The notes below the pieces were generated by a model, which was not told the DNA's origin, did no database searches, and saw nothing but the letters and a program-made list of their open reading frames with translations. Below are positions 37,181 to 47,829 of a stretch of DNA of 64,000 bases, piece after piece (the stretch's first letter is position 1; each line of letters begins with the position of its first letter). The DNA is from Monoplex corrugatus (Eukaryota > Mollusca > Gastropoda > Littorinimorpha > Ranellidae): positions 58,387,481-58,451,480 of the forward strand of contig CM060307.1 of NCBI GenBank assembly GCA_030674185.1, given 5' to 3'. Both the position numbers and the translations under genes were made by a program.

Positions 37181-37578
37181 GTTATTGTCAAAGAGAGAAG
37201 GGAAACTTAAAATCAAAACAGCATGATCAGTCTTCAGACATCTACCCCCTTTCTATGAAATTTGGAGATTGTTCAAGGGGAATTCACCAGACGCGTACAA
37301 TTCCATACACAGACTAACCCGACCTTCCAGCAGCTATCCTGCAGACTTCCCGACTCTCTGCAAAACTGTATGCATTGGCAAGGTCTTAAAATGGATGTGA
37401 GAGAGGCCTTTGAAATACTAAACTGACATCACCAGAATTACTGAAGCATTAAGCAAACCAAAGAAGAGGTTAGTTTTTATGTTTTGGAGTGGGACTGAAC
37501 TCTAAGACATCCAAGCTTGAGCCCAGGGCTCTGTCAAAAGAACCGACCCGCCCACGAAAAAAACAACAAAAAAACATG
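37181..37578. other. Unannotated stretch of unit B
   Basis: No gene. On the minus strand this is downstream of the tRNA-like head at 37579-37650 and could be the body of a SINE, which I cannot confirm. Confidence 0.35.
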
Positions 37579-37646
37579 TGGACGGCCAAGCATCGAACCC
37601 ACGACCCTGCATTACAACATGACAATATCTAACCAACTGAGCTAAT

Positions 37647-37650
<4 letters not shown>
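37579..37650 (-). pseudogene. tRNA-like sequence (SINE head or tRNA pseudogene)
   Basis: Read on the minus strand, TTAGCTCAGTTGGTTAGA is a good pol III A box and D arm, and GTGGGTTCGATGC is a good B box and T arm, at normal tRNA spacing. The acceptor ends and the anticodon stem do not pair, so it is not a working tRNA. A tRNA-derived SINE head is the more likely reading. It starts next to a GA/CT microsatellite. Confidence 0.6.
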
Positions 37651-37693
<43 letters not shown>

Positions 37694-37699
37694 GTGTGT

Positions 37700-37735
<36 letters not shown>

Positions 37736-37845
37736 GTGTGTAAAATATATATATATATATGTGTGTGTGTGTATGTGTGTATATACATATATGTGTGTAC
37801 GTGCGTGCGTGCGTGCGTGTGTGTGTGTGTGTGTGTGTGTATGTA
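37651..37845. repeat. (CT)n, (GT)n and (TA)n microsatellite cluster
   Basis: CT repeat 37651-37690, GT repeat 37695-37740, TA repeat about 37745-37762, then GT, TATA and GTGC repeats to 37840. Confidence 0.96.
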
Positions 37846-37879
37846 CAAAATACCAAGTACATTGTACATACAGATTAAT

Positions 37880-39300
37880 GTCTAATACTGGTCTGTTCTC
37901 ATCCGCCATAGCGAGGAGCTAGACACACATGACAACAGCCCTTTCTGAGGACAGTCATGTAAACTGACTGATTGACTGCTGTCTCCTTAGAGTAAACTGT
38001 TACTACCGACCTTGATCAAATCCTCTACCTCCAGTCCCCTTCCTAATGCCACTATCCTCCAGACCTGAAGATCATGATCCGGGCTGTACTGAGTGAGGCC
38101 AGTGGTAGACACAGAGACGTCACGATACGCATAACTTGGTTTGGACATAATGGCATTTGCCATGGAGTGGTTTCCTGTAAACAGTTTAGCTTGAAATTAA
38201 AGGTCTAGGTACACTTACTGTAAGAAACGTGAACTGAGAAAGCCAGGAGCAAAGAAAAAGAGAAGGTTAGACAGACACATCAGAGAGAGAGAGAGAGAGA
38301 GCATACACACAAGAAAATAGAACTGTTGTCAGAATGTTGTTGTTTTTTTAAAAGAAAAACTGTATTCCCCATACTATTCCATTATCTAAAAGCAGGTATG
38401 TGAATATATGTATGTTAACAAAAATATCAATCAAACGAACCTTATCCATAATCAAAGATTTTAACTTAAGTTGGAGACATATTCACTAAATAGTCTAAGT
38501 TTTCTCTAAATGCTATTACCATGTTCAGAAAATTCCATACACACTTACAGTATGATCGAAACAGATCGAAAGTAGTCATGGCAATTAATAATGGTCAGTG
38601 GCCCATATCACGTTGAAATCACCAATAAAGGGTTAGCCAAGTAAGAATGGGAGAGTAACTGAACAGATTTTGTGGAAAGATGTGATCAAAATGTAGTGCG
38701 TGCACGTCTGCAAAGAAAATTCGCAGGGTCAAGTAAACATCATGCCACTGATCCAAGTGTGCTTAGGTGTTTGGTTTTTTGTTGTTGTTGTTTGTTTATT
38801 TGTTTGTTTGTTTTTAACTTTCCTTATTTTTTTCCTTTCGTTGTTGTGGTCAGTAATTATCTCAGATACATTTATTTCTAAGAGTACAGTGGTGTGCTCT
38901 CACACCCAGCTATCAGACTGTTTTCTGTTTCTATAATGGTTTGAAGTTTTAAAAAATGTTCATGATGTATTGATTCGATATTGTAATTTGATGACGACAC
39001 AATGAAAATTGCCGTTTTAAAACAAATTCCGATCCGATCATCAAAACTATGGAAAGCGTATAAACAAAGAAACCACAAGAGCGCGTGTATGCAGTTGCAA
39101 GCAGAGTAAAAACAGGCCTGAGCCATTAACAACACAGTTATCACATTGTGATACAAGTGCTTTCTAAAGCAAGCGGTAATTTTTGCTTGCAGCCTTGCCT
39201 ATTGGAAGATATCCTCCAATCAGGATCCTGTCTGCATACACTGCTCTTCCATCACCATGCTTTTCTGTAGCATTCAACAGAAGACTAGGTCTTGTTCATC
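37880..39300 (+). repeat. Unit B, landmark L4 and following sequence
   Basis: 37885-38040 (GGTCTGTTCTCATCCGCCAT, AACTGACTGATTGACTGCTGTCTCC) matches 53200-53350. 38065-38300 matches 16205-16400 and 53568-53790; 38085-38130 (GGCCAGTGGTAGACACAGAG then ACGTCACGATA) is near-identical to 53568-53600. 38950-39290 matches 54710-55035. No coding signal. Confidence 0.75.
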
Positions 39301-39447
39301 TTTACCCCGAAGAATTACAAGATTTGTACCACATTACTCTTGGAATTATTGAAGGATGATTGAAGAATTGATTATAAGCTTTTTATGGACATGTGGAAAT
39401 TACATTACCGTCTAATGATTTATACTGTACAATAGAGATTAGTTTCC

Positions 39448-40790
39448 CTGCAGGAAACGAAGAAAACCACTGTTCATCGTCTTTGTTGATCTGACGAAGG
39501 CATTTGACACTGTGAGCCGGAAATCACTCTATAAGGTACTGGGAAAAAATCGGTTGTCCACCTGTTCTTTTGCAGTTTGTCATTTCTTTTCACGAGGACA
39601 TGAATGCGTGCATTCAGTTCGATGGAGATACATCAGAGCCGTTCAGGGTGAGGAGTGGTGTTAAACAGGGTTGTGTCCTGGCACCCACTCTCTTTGCCAT
39701 TTATTTTGCTGTTCTCCTGCACTATGCTTTTGGTGGGAACGAGGATGGAGTTTACCTCAAAACCAGGTTCGACGGATCTCTTTTCAATCTGAAAAGACTG
39801 AACTCGAAACGACTGACGACTGATATGTTGATCAGGAAGTTGCTTTTCGCTGATGATGCTGCGATAGCGGCTCACAGTGAAATCGAGCTTCAAAGACTAG
39901 TTGATCGTTTAGCAGAAGCATGCCATCTCTTCGGGTTAACAATCAGCGTCAAGAAAACTGAGGCAATTGAACAAGGGACAAACTCACCACCAGAGATAAA
40001 ACTCGGTGGTGAATCTCTGAAACAGTAGATGAGTTTGTTTACTTGGGATCCACCATAACATCGACTCTATCTTTGGATGAGGAATTGACAAGCAGAATAG
40101 GAAAAGCTACACCCGCATTCAAGAAATTTATTTAAAAAAGCATGGGAAAATGATAAGCTTAGAATAAAAACCAAGACTCTAATTTACCAACCTTGCGTCC
40201 TCTCAACACTCCTTTACGGGAGTGAGACGTGGACCTTGTATGCTAGTCAGGCAGGAGGTTGAATAGTTTTCATATCAGGTGTTTACGAAAAATTTTAAGA
40301 ATTAAATGGCAAGATAGAGTCCCGGATACAGAAGTGCTCAAAAGAGCTGGCATTCAGTCACTATATCCCACCCTGCGGTCTCGGCGTCTCAGGTGGCTTG
40401 GTCAAGTTGCGTGCATGGATAACTCCAGAATCCCCAAGCAGATACTGTATGGCGAACTGTCTGAGGGCACGCGTAACGTTGGATGACCCAAGCTTCGCTT
40501 AAAGGACCAGCGTAAAACGTCCATTACAGAATTTTCTATCAATGTTGCGAACTGGATACTTGCCCAGGATTGAGTGGGGTGGAGAGCTGCTGTTTTCGCG
40601 AAAGCAAAGAGCTATAAAGAGGACAGAGTCGAGCGCGCTGTAGAGGCTCGACAAAGACGCAAATGCCCCACGGTGGAGAACTCCACAGCATACTACTACT
40701 GTAGTCATTGTCAGAAACCGTGCCGATCGCGCAGTGGTTGTTTTAGCCATGAGTGTCGCTGTGTTTTAAGATAACTAATTTTCCGCTGCC
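39448..40790 (+). pseudogene. LINE-A copy 2
   Basis: Same family as the LINE at the left edge. Visible blocks are FIVFVDLTKAFDTVSRKSLY (39475-39534), RSGVKQGCVLAPTLFAIYF (39652-39708), FADDAAIAAH (39846-39875, catalytic DD), FGLTISVKKTEAIEQG, VDEFVYLGSTITSTLSLDEE (after a stop at 40026-40028), LLYGSETWTLYAS (about 40209-40247), NSFHIRCLRKILRIKWQDRV (40262-40321) and SRRLRWLGQVACMDNSRIPK. A complete C-terminal finger YYCSHCQKPCRSRSGCFSHE then CRC follows near 40694-40762, with the stop at 40770-40772. Several stops and frameshifts make it dead. The finger is the reference for the split finger in copy 1. Confidence 0.9.
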
Positions 40791-41092
40791 GACCGTCGGC
40801 ATCATCGAAAAAAGGCCACGGTTTCCCTCCACCTGTTCCCTTGACTAAAAGCTCAAGATAATCCATGACAGCTTTCAGCGTGTTATTTAATGAATCTGAC
40901 GAAGTTGGTCCGTTGACCTTATTCAGAATTAAACTTTTTCTTTACTTTTCTTTATTTTATTCATACGCATACACCTTGAGTCACTATGAATCAGTCATAC
41001 ATACACGTACTCAGAGAGAGAGGGAGACAGACAGATAACAGACAGACAGAGAGGCACAGCACACCTGTACACACACACACATACACATACAC

Positions 41093-41178
<86 letters not shown>

Positions 41179-41289
41179 GTCTAATATCACTTATAGTGAA
41201 AAAACGTTAAATCAAAGAACGAACGAACGAACACACACACACACACGGAACATAGTGATTCAAATATACCTTCATCTCTATGTATGGGA
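40791..41289. repeat. LINE-A copy 2 flank and (CA)n microsatellite
   Basis: No gene. CA repeat at 41071-41177 preceded by GACAGACA repeats. (GAAC)n at 41216-41232 and a short CA repeat follow. Confidence 0.8.
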
Positions 41290-42300
41290 GGGGGCATAAA
41301 AGTAGCGTGATCTTCATTAAAATGTCCCTGGAAAAAAATTGCTCACCAGTTCCATGAGTTATGATTGCTGTCATTTCTATCGCCGAAGCTGATCAGAGAG
41401 GAGAAATAAAGGAAAAAGGGGAGGCGGAAGGGAGAGTTAAGACATCAATCTTTAAAATTAGTCTAGACACACGCCATGTCGGTAAAATTCATAACAATAT
41501 CTTCCAGACAAATCAAGCGTACTGTGCGAGCTTTGCTGTTTCATTGTTTTTTGCTCACATCGACAGGCATTTTTCTACAACCCTCGTTGCCGTAACAGAC
41601 CTCTCCGTCCCCCTCTTTCGAGAAACCTGCTTCCCCTGCCATCTGTTCCCATACATCAATACCAGGCCTCAGCCTTATCTTCTCCTTCCTTCTCCAACAT
41701 CCTTTGCTCAAACTTGTCAGGCTGTGCATCCTTTGCCAGTCATTTTCAGTATAGAGTAATCCCCCATGAGAACAACGCCAAGTCTCGTTGCTACTTTACA
41801 CTCTCTGTCGCTCTTCCGGTTATTTTTTTCTTTTTTCTTTTTCTTTTTTTTTTTTAACTCTTTCAGCAGGAGTAGCTTTGATTCCCCCTTTTCCCCCAGA
41901 AGAAAGGAGTTTAAGGCCAAATTGAAATTACTGAACTTTTGGACGAAGTGGAAGAGAAGTCATGAGGACGGACATAAAATGAATCTGTCAGATTGAAACA
42001 TGCTTAGTCTGGGTTTCACACAGCTGGTACTGTTCTTGTTCTGCTCATTGGAGACGGAGAAGATCTGACGGTGGAATAGTTGTAGGATATCTATGGTTAC
42101 AGGAAATGCAGGTTTTGTTGCACTGATAGCTTCAGTCACATGATCCATTTGTAACAAAAAGAAGAACTGGGGATTTATTTTTGAAGGGGTTGGCATGGTT
42201 TAGAGATGTACTGTCTCTGATTAACATAAAGCTTCGGGATTGTACTAAATTATCAGTGGGGTGATTCTTCACTGCCAATACATTTTTGTCCTCTCTCTGA
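41290..42300 (+). repeat. Unit B, landmark D
   Basis: 41380-41580 matches 17210-17400 and 57910-58100. 41700-41830 (CTTGTCAGGCTGTGCATCC, TTGCCAGTCATTTTCAGTATAGAG) matches 17725-17830 and 58465-58560. 41990-42250 continues the match to 58740 onward. This copy is the most diverged of the three. Confidence 0.75.
41458..41544 (-). other. Conserved short ORF, unit B copy (28 codons), function unknown
   Basis: Minus-strand counterpart of the short ORF at 17275-17370. It keeps MKQQS, DLSGR and HGVCLD in the same register and ends at a stop directly after CLD, as in unit C. Middle residues differ (SHSTL, YCYEFYR). It lacks the doubled ATG of the other two copies. Coding status is unproven. Confidence 0.25.
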
Positions 42301-42349
42301 TGCCACTTTTTGGGTCACAAATTCTGGGATTTTTTTTCACAGTGTTATA

Positions 42350-42710
42350 ATGATAATGACAATAGTAATGATAATCATGATGCTATGGAGTTCCACTTTA
42401 GATTGACTCTTTGGGGTGACAAAACTGTACTCTACGCTTATTTTCAAAGTATCCTAGTTTTAACCGGGCCCGAGAGACATAGACACCTGCAGTGTTGGTT
42501 AGGTGATTTGAGTAACGTTCTTATTCATACATCCATGAAATGGATGAAATTAGACTGTATGGTCTTCTCAGTCCGGCAATGAGCCCATAGCAAGGTCAGC
42601 TCTGGCTAGGAGCCAGTCAGGCTGAAAAATCCTGCAATGATTTTGACAATGGGGTTCTAACCCACAATCTTGCAATCGGTAATCCGTTGCGCTAACCACT
42701 GCACCACGGC
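42350..42710 (-). mobile_element. tRNA-derived SINE, minus strand
   Basis: On the minus strand, from 42710 downward: GCCGTGGTGCAGTGGTTAGC (A box), TTGTGGGTTAGAACCCC (B box, slightly altered), a central body with GCTATGGGCTCATTGCCGGA and TTTCATCCATTTCATGGATG, then GCAGGTGTCTATGTCTCTCG and a tail TGGAACTCCATAGCATCATG. The same order occurs at 53842-54175. About 350 bp, typical for a tRNA-derived SINE transcribed by RNA polymerase III. Inserted in unit B only. Confidence 0.88.
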
Positions 42711-42989
42711 AATGCATTATCTTTTTGTCTCTTGTCACTGCCAGCTGTGAACCAGAGGCCTGGTTGGAGTATTGTTAGAGTTCCAGCTTCCAATCTGGTT
42801 GCATAAATTTGCATGGGTACAAGTCATATCCAGGACAACTTTAGCGTGTATGCAGTATCCAGTCCACCCAGCTGTGAACGGGTATCAAACCTTCGTCTAG
42901 ATCTGGAAAGGAAAAGAAGCGAGGGAAAGGAAGTATTGTGCTAACCCAATAAAAGTTGACGTCTCTTCCACTTCACTCCCCTTCACTCC
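42711..42989. other. Unannotated stretch
   Basis: No gene or element recognised. Confidence 0.4.
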
Positions 42990-43195
42990 CCTGTTTTTCT
43001 GCCATGGTAAAATAAGGTGGAGTTTGAATTGAGTTTATCAAGATGGTGTCTTTGTGTTTGGAGTGAATTCCAACTGTGCCGACGCCATGGATGCCGCGCA
43101 GTGGAAAAGAGCCAAAATGATCATGGCCTAAGCTATAAGCCTGTGCGCAAGCCCTATGGGCTGGCAAGGTCTTGAGGTCCTACCTAGCATTTGGG
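42990..43195 (-). repeat. Dispersed repeat R1, unit B copy
   Basis: The reverse complement reads CCTCAAGACCTTGCCAGCCC then GCCATGATCATTTTGGCTC, matching 21325-21460 on the plus strand. 59235-59400 has the same orientation as this copy. Confidence 0.55.
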
Positions 43196-43249
43196 TTTTA
43201 TATCTGTCTTTTCTTATGTTTATCTTTGTCTGTCTGTCATTGCAGCAAC

Positions 43250-43475
43250 ATGGGCAACATTATTAAAAACAAAAGAGCAGGAGAGGATGAAGGACTTACG
43301 TAAAGTTTAAAGTGCTTCCTTGAGGTTTAACGAAGTTTAATCAGTTGTAAGTGATGGCGAAGACAGTGATGGTTGCAGTGTACTTGAAAAATGGAGCTGG
43401 CACTGACGGGGAAGTGTAGACAGATGCGCATAAGGCTACACAACACACTGCATTACCCAGCCCGTAAGTTAGATA
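43250..43475 (+). repeat. Unit B, landmark E
   Basis: Matches 18940-19140 and 59070-59160: CCTTGAGGTTTAACGAAGTTTAATCAGTTG, then CGCATAAGGCTACACAACAC and CCGTAAGTTAGATAC. Confidence 0.7.
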
Positions 43476-43680
43476 CAGCAGTATAGTCAGCACACATATA
43501 TACAGCCAAAGTAAAGTACGGAAGTATAAATAACAGTTAGGCACAGTAATATAGACAACAGACATGCGTTAGGCACAGTAATATAGACAACAGACATAAA
43601 ATAGGTACAGTAATATAGACAACATACAATACATAGCCTTTAAGGCGCAGTACTATAAGCAACAGCCATAAGTTAGGTGT
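43465..43680. repeat. Short tandem repeat of about 34 bp
   Basis: Five to six diverged copies of a unit with TTAGGCACAGTAATATAGAC and AACAGACATAA. The unit appears to be amplified from the landmark E end (CCGTAAGTTAGGTACA is present once in unit A). A GT/GC repeat follows at 43677-43745. Confidence 0.85.
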
Positions 43681-43689
43681 GTGTTTGCG

Positions 43690-44530
43690 CGCGCGCACGC
43701 GCATGTGTGTGTATGTGTGTGTGTGCGTGCGTATTAATGTGTGTGCCTGTGTACATGTACATGCAATTGTGATTGAGTGGCTATCACTCACACACACTCA
43801 TACATCTGTTTAGTTTTAGTTTAGTTTACTTTGAAATGAATAGTGATTCGAAATTTCTGATACTGTGTAAAGAACAGAATTGTCAGATTTGGTCGTTTTC
43901 TAGTGCAAAACTTGTCCAGCAAAGTGTGTTGACAACAGGAACAAAAGAAATCTACCTTAGGTAACTCCCGTCACTGTCATGTTTGTGGTCATGTGGTTTC
44001 CTTAGTGGTTGTCTTGTCAGAATGTTTTCAGGCTGTCCAACATTTCTGCAGTGCATCATTTTAACATGATCATTTTAAACAGAATTATTACCGGTGTGCA
44101 AAAAAGTCTGTTCAAGATACATTGATCACGACTGTGGTAATTGTCTATTATATATCCCCTTGATTATGCTGTTTAAAATGTGTCTGTGAAATATGCTTCA
44201 TGGCCTTTGCTGGGATGTCAGAGACCACACCATAAAGTGTCAACAATCTTGTAAATGCATCTCTGAAAATAGTGTTTGAATTCTTTCACCCATCGTTCAG
44301 ATGGTTGTATCTCTTAGATCCTCCTGACGCCAGAATATACTGTGTCAGTAAGGTACGACGCTATTATGATAGTACAGTCTCAGACCAAAAGGAATTGACT
44401 TAGCATCATCATCATATCGTTGACCATCGTAGCATTGTAAAAATTTCTCGGATTTTGTGGGTATCTGTATTTTTTGTTTTAATTGTACCTTTACTTTGAC
44501 ATTTTTTGGCGTTGGTAGGTTCATTGAGAC
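43690..44530 (+). repeat. Unit B, E to F interval with an old SINE 3' fragment
   Basis: 43835-44020 matches 19436-19640 and 60315-60510. At about 44290-44430 the pieces TGGTTGTATCTCTTAGAT, GTACAGTCTCAGACC and GCATCATCATCATATCGTTG parallel the SINE 3' half and 60740-60900 of unit C, so this SINE fragment predates the unit duplication. Confidence 0.6.
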
Positions 44531-44935
44531 TGTGAAGGGATGTTATGGTCCTCTTCATATTGGGCGATTTCCTTAAGTTCAAATTCATAATTGTGAGGGA
44601 AAGAGTTAACAAGGCTTGACCTTGTTACTTGTCTTTTTACCAGCAGTGACTGATACTCAAGGACAGATTACGCCAAATATATAGAAAGTGCCTCTTCGCT
44701 GAAGTCTTCCGTTACTAGAACCACACATTTCAGAAAAACAGTCACCAAGACACGAAAAGTTTTACACAAGGCTTGTATAAATAGTCATAAATTGAGTTTT
44801 GTCTCTGTCTCTCTCTGTCTATGTCTCTCTCTCTCTCTGTCTGTCTCTCTCTCTGTCTGTCTGTCTCTGTCTCTCTCCCTGTGTCTCTCTGTCTCTGTCT
44901 CTCTGTCTCTCCCCCCCCCCCCCCCCCCACTACCG
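44531..44935 (+). repeat. Unit B, landmark F with (CT)n and poly-C
   Basis: 44535-44720 matches 21600-21780 and 61345-61505. A CT/CTGT repeat follows at 44800-44909, then a pure C run of about 18 bp at 44910-44928. Confidence 0.8.
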
Positions 44936-44949
44936 TGTAGTTTGTGTAG

Positions 44950-45225
44950 TTTCCAATCCTTGGTGTGTACCGTTTTGCCCTATCACTAGCACGGGGGGAC
45001 TAATTGATTCAGCGGTTTCCCGATTTCTAGGGAGCTCAGAAAAAAGTTTGGTTTGAACCGCAATGCAGAAAAAGACCTATCGATTATGTGTCAGGGAGGG
45101 AGGGGAGTACAGGAAGGATGGGGTGACTTGGAGGTGCTTGCCTGAGCTGAGCAAACAGCTTTGTTGGGGCCCTCCATCAGCCTTCCTCCAAACGACCCCT
45201 GTCTGTCTTTCTCTTTGTGTCTCTT
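44950..45225. repeat. Highly conserved core, unit B copy
   Basis: The first 120 bp are clearly diverged from units A and C. From 45073 to 45222 the match to unit A is near-perfect (about three differences). The minus-strand B-box-like GGTTCAAACC at 45048-45057 is retained. Confidence 0.7.
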
Positions 45226-45670
45226 TGTTTGTCTCTGTGTTCTGTTTCTTTGTCTGTCTGTGTGTCTGCCTGTCTGCTATCTTGTTCATTCCCTCTCCAT
45301 CGTTATGTCAAGCATAGACATAGCAGTTCTGAGCTGCTCAGTCCATCCAACATCACAATTGATATTTGTCATAAACTGGTTCTTCATCTTCTTGTCAACC
45401 TTCCAAACAGAAAAAGGGAAAAGGAATTATTATAAATGTACTTCAGTACGTCTTTCTGTGTGTCTGTTCTTTTGAATACAAGTAGCCACAAAGATTTCTT
45501 GATTGTTTGTGCGTGGATGTTAACACAATTCTGTTTAACGAAGTCCCTAAATGTGTCAAACGATCACGTAAACATCACATGGTCAAACTGTATTAACAGT
45601 CTTTCTTTTTCTGACACTGTGCATCTGTTCCACACGTGTGAGTTTTTTTTAATGCAATGATAACAAAAGA
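45226..45670 (+). repeat. Unit B, core downstream arm
   Basis: 45355-45535 (TCATAAACTGGTTCTTCATCTTCTTGTCAA, AGTAGCCACAAAGATTTCTTG) matches 22550-22720 and 62835-63000. Confidence 0.65.
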
Positions 45671-46720
45671 TGATTGTCAGGCTATGCTAACAGTTTGCTA
45701 TTATGCATGTCTTGGGTAACCGACGTTAGGCACATCTCATTCAGTCTACGAAGTTGAAATTTCTCGGAATCCATACGTTTAATGACTACAATACATACAA
45801 ACGAGTGTACGGTGTCATCTCCATAATTCACATATACAAACAAATGTATGGTCTCGGTGTTTTTTTAATCTCATTTTAAAAGAAAAGAGACTGTTCCACA
45901 TCAACTGGATGAAATCTGTGTGTGCCGGTTTGACTTTATGGTGAGAAGGTAAGGCAGCCAGTGAGAGTAATGGGATCCATCATATAGCTTGCCACAGGCT
46001 AGCTCCTTGTATACCACTTCATTCTTCATCGACCTTACGATCGTGGAATAACCAGAGAACAAATGTTTAGGAGTGTGGAGCTCAGCTAAGCTCATCAGGT
46101 AGTCGCATAGACAAACAGAAGCAGTAGTAGTAGTAATCTTGGTGTGATAATTTTGTATTCCATGATTCAGTAAGGTAAATCCATGTCTCAAGGCTTTCGA
46201 GATTTGCTGCCTATCAAGTTTTTCCCATCGAAACAAAAAGAAAACATTTTATTCGTTTGTTGGAAGAAAAATGCAGAAAAAAGTAAACCTATCCTTTTTC
46301 GTGGGTAGAAATGCTACATGATGGCACTGGTATGGTAAGACCTAAACATTTGTATTCATTCACTTAGTAAGATTAGTCTGACAGATGTAAGTCCGTAAGG
46401 TCCAGGTTCACTTAGTCAGTCATATGATGAAGACACATGTTCAGACCTATCTTGACTCATTCAGCCAGTCAGATAAGTACTAGGACATACGATAATACCT
46501 TGAGCCCCACAGTCATTCAGCCATTCAGATAAGTAGGATGGAAAGGAAACGCTCATAAATCAATACAAACAAATCCTGAGAAATTGACAGCAAACATTAT
46601 TTGAAATCGGTATCGCTATTTTTGTTTCGTCTTCCTTGTAGTCAGTATTTCAGTTTCACTTCCGTATGGCATAAGAGATAATAAGCCAAACTAGATGGAA
46701 CAATTGAAAATAGTTGTTGC
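45671..46720. other. Unit B stretch without gene
   Basis: 46290-46390 (GAAATGCTACATGATGGCACTGGTAT then CATTCACTTAGTAAGAT) matches 63915-64000 of unit C, so unit order is kept. 46400-46540 holds loose repeats of CATTCAGCCAGTCAGATAAGTA. No coding. Confidence 0.5.
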
Positions 46721-46721
46721 A

Positions 46722-46804
46722 GTGCTCTCTGTCTCTATCTCTGTCTTTTCCACTGTCTGTCTGTGTCTGTCTCTGTCTCTCTCTGTCTCTGTCTCTCTCT
46801 CCCT

Positions 46805-46846
<42 letters not shown>

Positions 46847-46965
46847 AAAAGACACACAAGCGTGCGCGCGCTCACGAGGGTGCCCTTTACTTCTTGTGGG
46901 AGAGAAATAGAGAAAGAGAGAGAGCAGTAGAGAGAGAGTGAGTAAGAGAAAGAGAGCACTCAGCT
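46722..46965. repeat. (CT)n then (GA)n tracts
   Basis: CT/CTGT repeat 46722-46842 and GA-rich tract 46900-46956. The complementary pair could fold into a hairpin. Confidence 0.9.
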
Positions 46966-47034
46966 CACCATGAAATGCTATGTAGACTAATTATAAAGAA
47001 CTACAGAGGCGGCCGTTATTCTGTCGTCTCCTTC

Positions 47035-47036
47035 CT

Positions 47037-47073
<37 letters not shown>

Positions 47074-47290
47074 TTATCTATCTATCGATTTATCTATCTG
47101 TCTGTCTATATGTCTATCTATCTATCCATCTATCTATCTGTCTCTCTATCTGTCCATCCATCTATCTATCCATCTGTTCATCTATCTATCTATCTATATA
47201 TCTGTCTGTCTGTCTATCTATCTGTCTACCCATCTGTCTGTCTGTTTGTCTGTCGATGTATGTATCTGTCTTTCTTTCAATCGATCTATC
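47035..47290. repeat. (TATC)n/(CTGT)n microsatellite
   Basis: About 250 bp of TCTA repeats with CTGT and CCAT variants. It stands where unit A has the 1.4-kb minisatellite at 23.05-24.47 kb. Confidence 0.95.
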
Positions 47291-47469
47291 TGCCTCTTTG
47301 TCTATGTAGGTGGATGTCTGGTCATCCATCTGTACATCGACTTCTGATAATCTGCCCATTCATTTGTCCGTCCTTCTACCCATTTACATGTCTATGCAAA
47401 ATACAGTTGACGACGTATTGCGTACATTATGCATTCAGCAGGCCCTCATATAGGCCCCATAATTGATGA

Positions 47470-47720
47470 TCAATTTGTTTTCTTGCCTTGCTGGTCTGTG
47501 GATACAAAGTGACGACATTAAATATTGATAACCTCAAATGGACGCCTTGACTGCCGCATGGTGTCCCCCACCTCCCTCATAGACACACTGCACTGCACAC
47601 AATTCATTCACACACACCTGCAATCACATACACGGACACACACAATCACACACGCACGCACGCACGCATAAATACACACACACACACACACATGTACACA
47701 TAAACACACGTACGCTTCCC
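47470..47720 (+). repeat. Landmark G, unit B copy, with CA-rich tract
   Basis: TTTTCTTGCCTTGCTGGTCTGTG with CGCCTTGACTGCC and CCCACCTCCCTCA matches 24540-24630. CA-rich sequence follows to 47710. Confidence 0.65.
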
Positions 47721-47829
47721 TCCCAGTGCCCTATTACGTAGTTCCATCGTCCTGGTTTATAACAAGCAGGGATTTGCCTGAGTTCGTGTCTGTTCTGTGT
47801 GGGGGAGGATAGGAAGTAATTGTGTAAAA

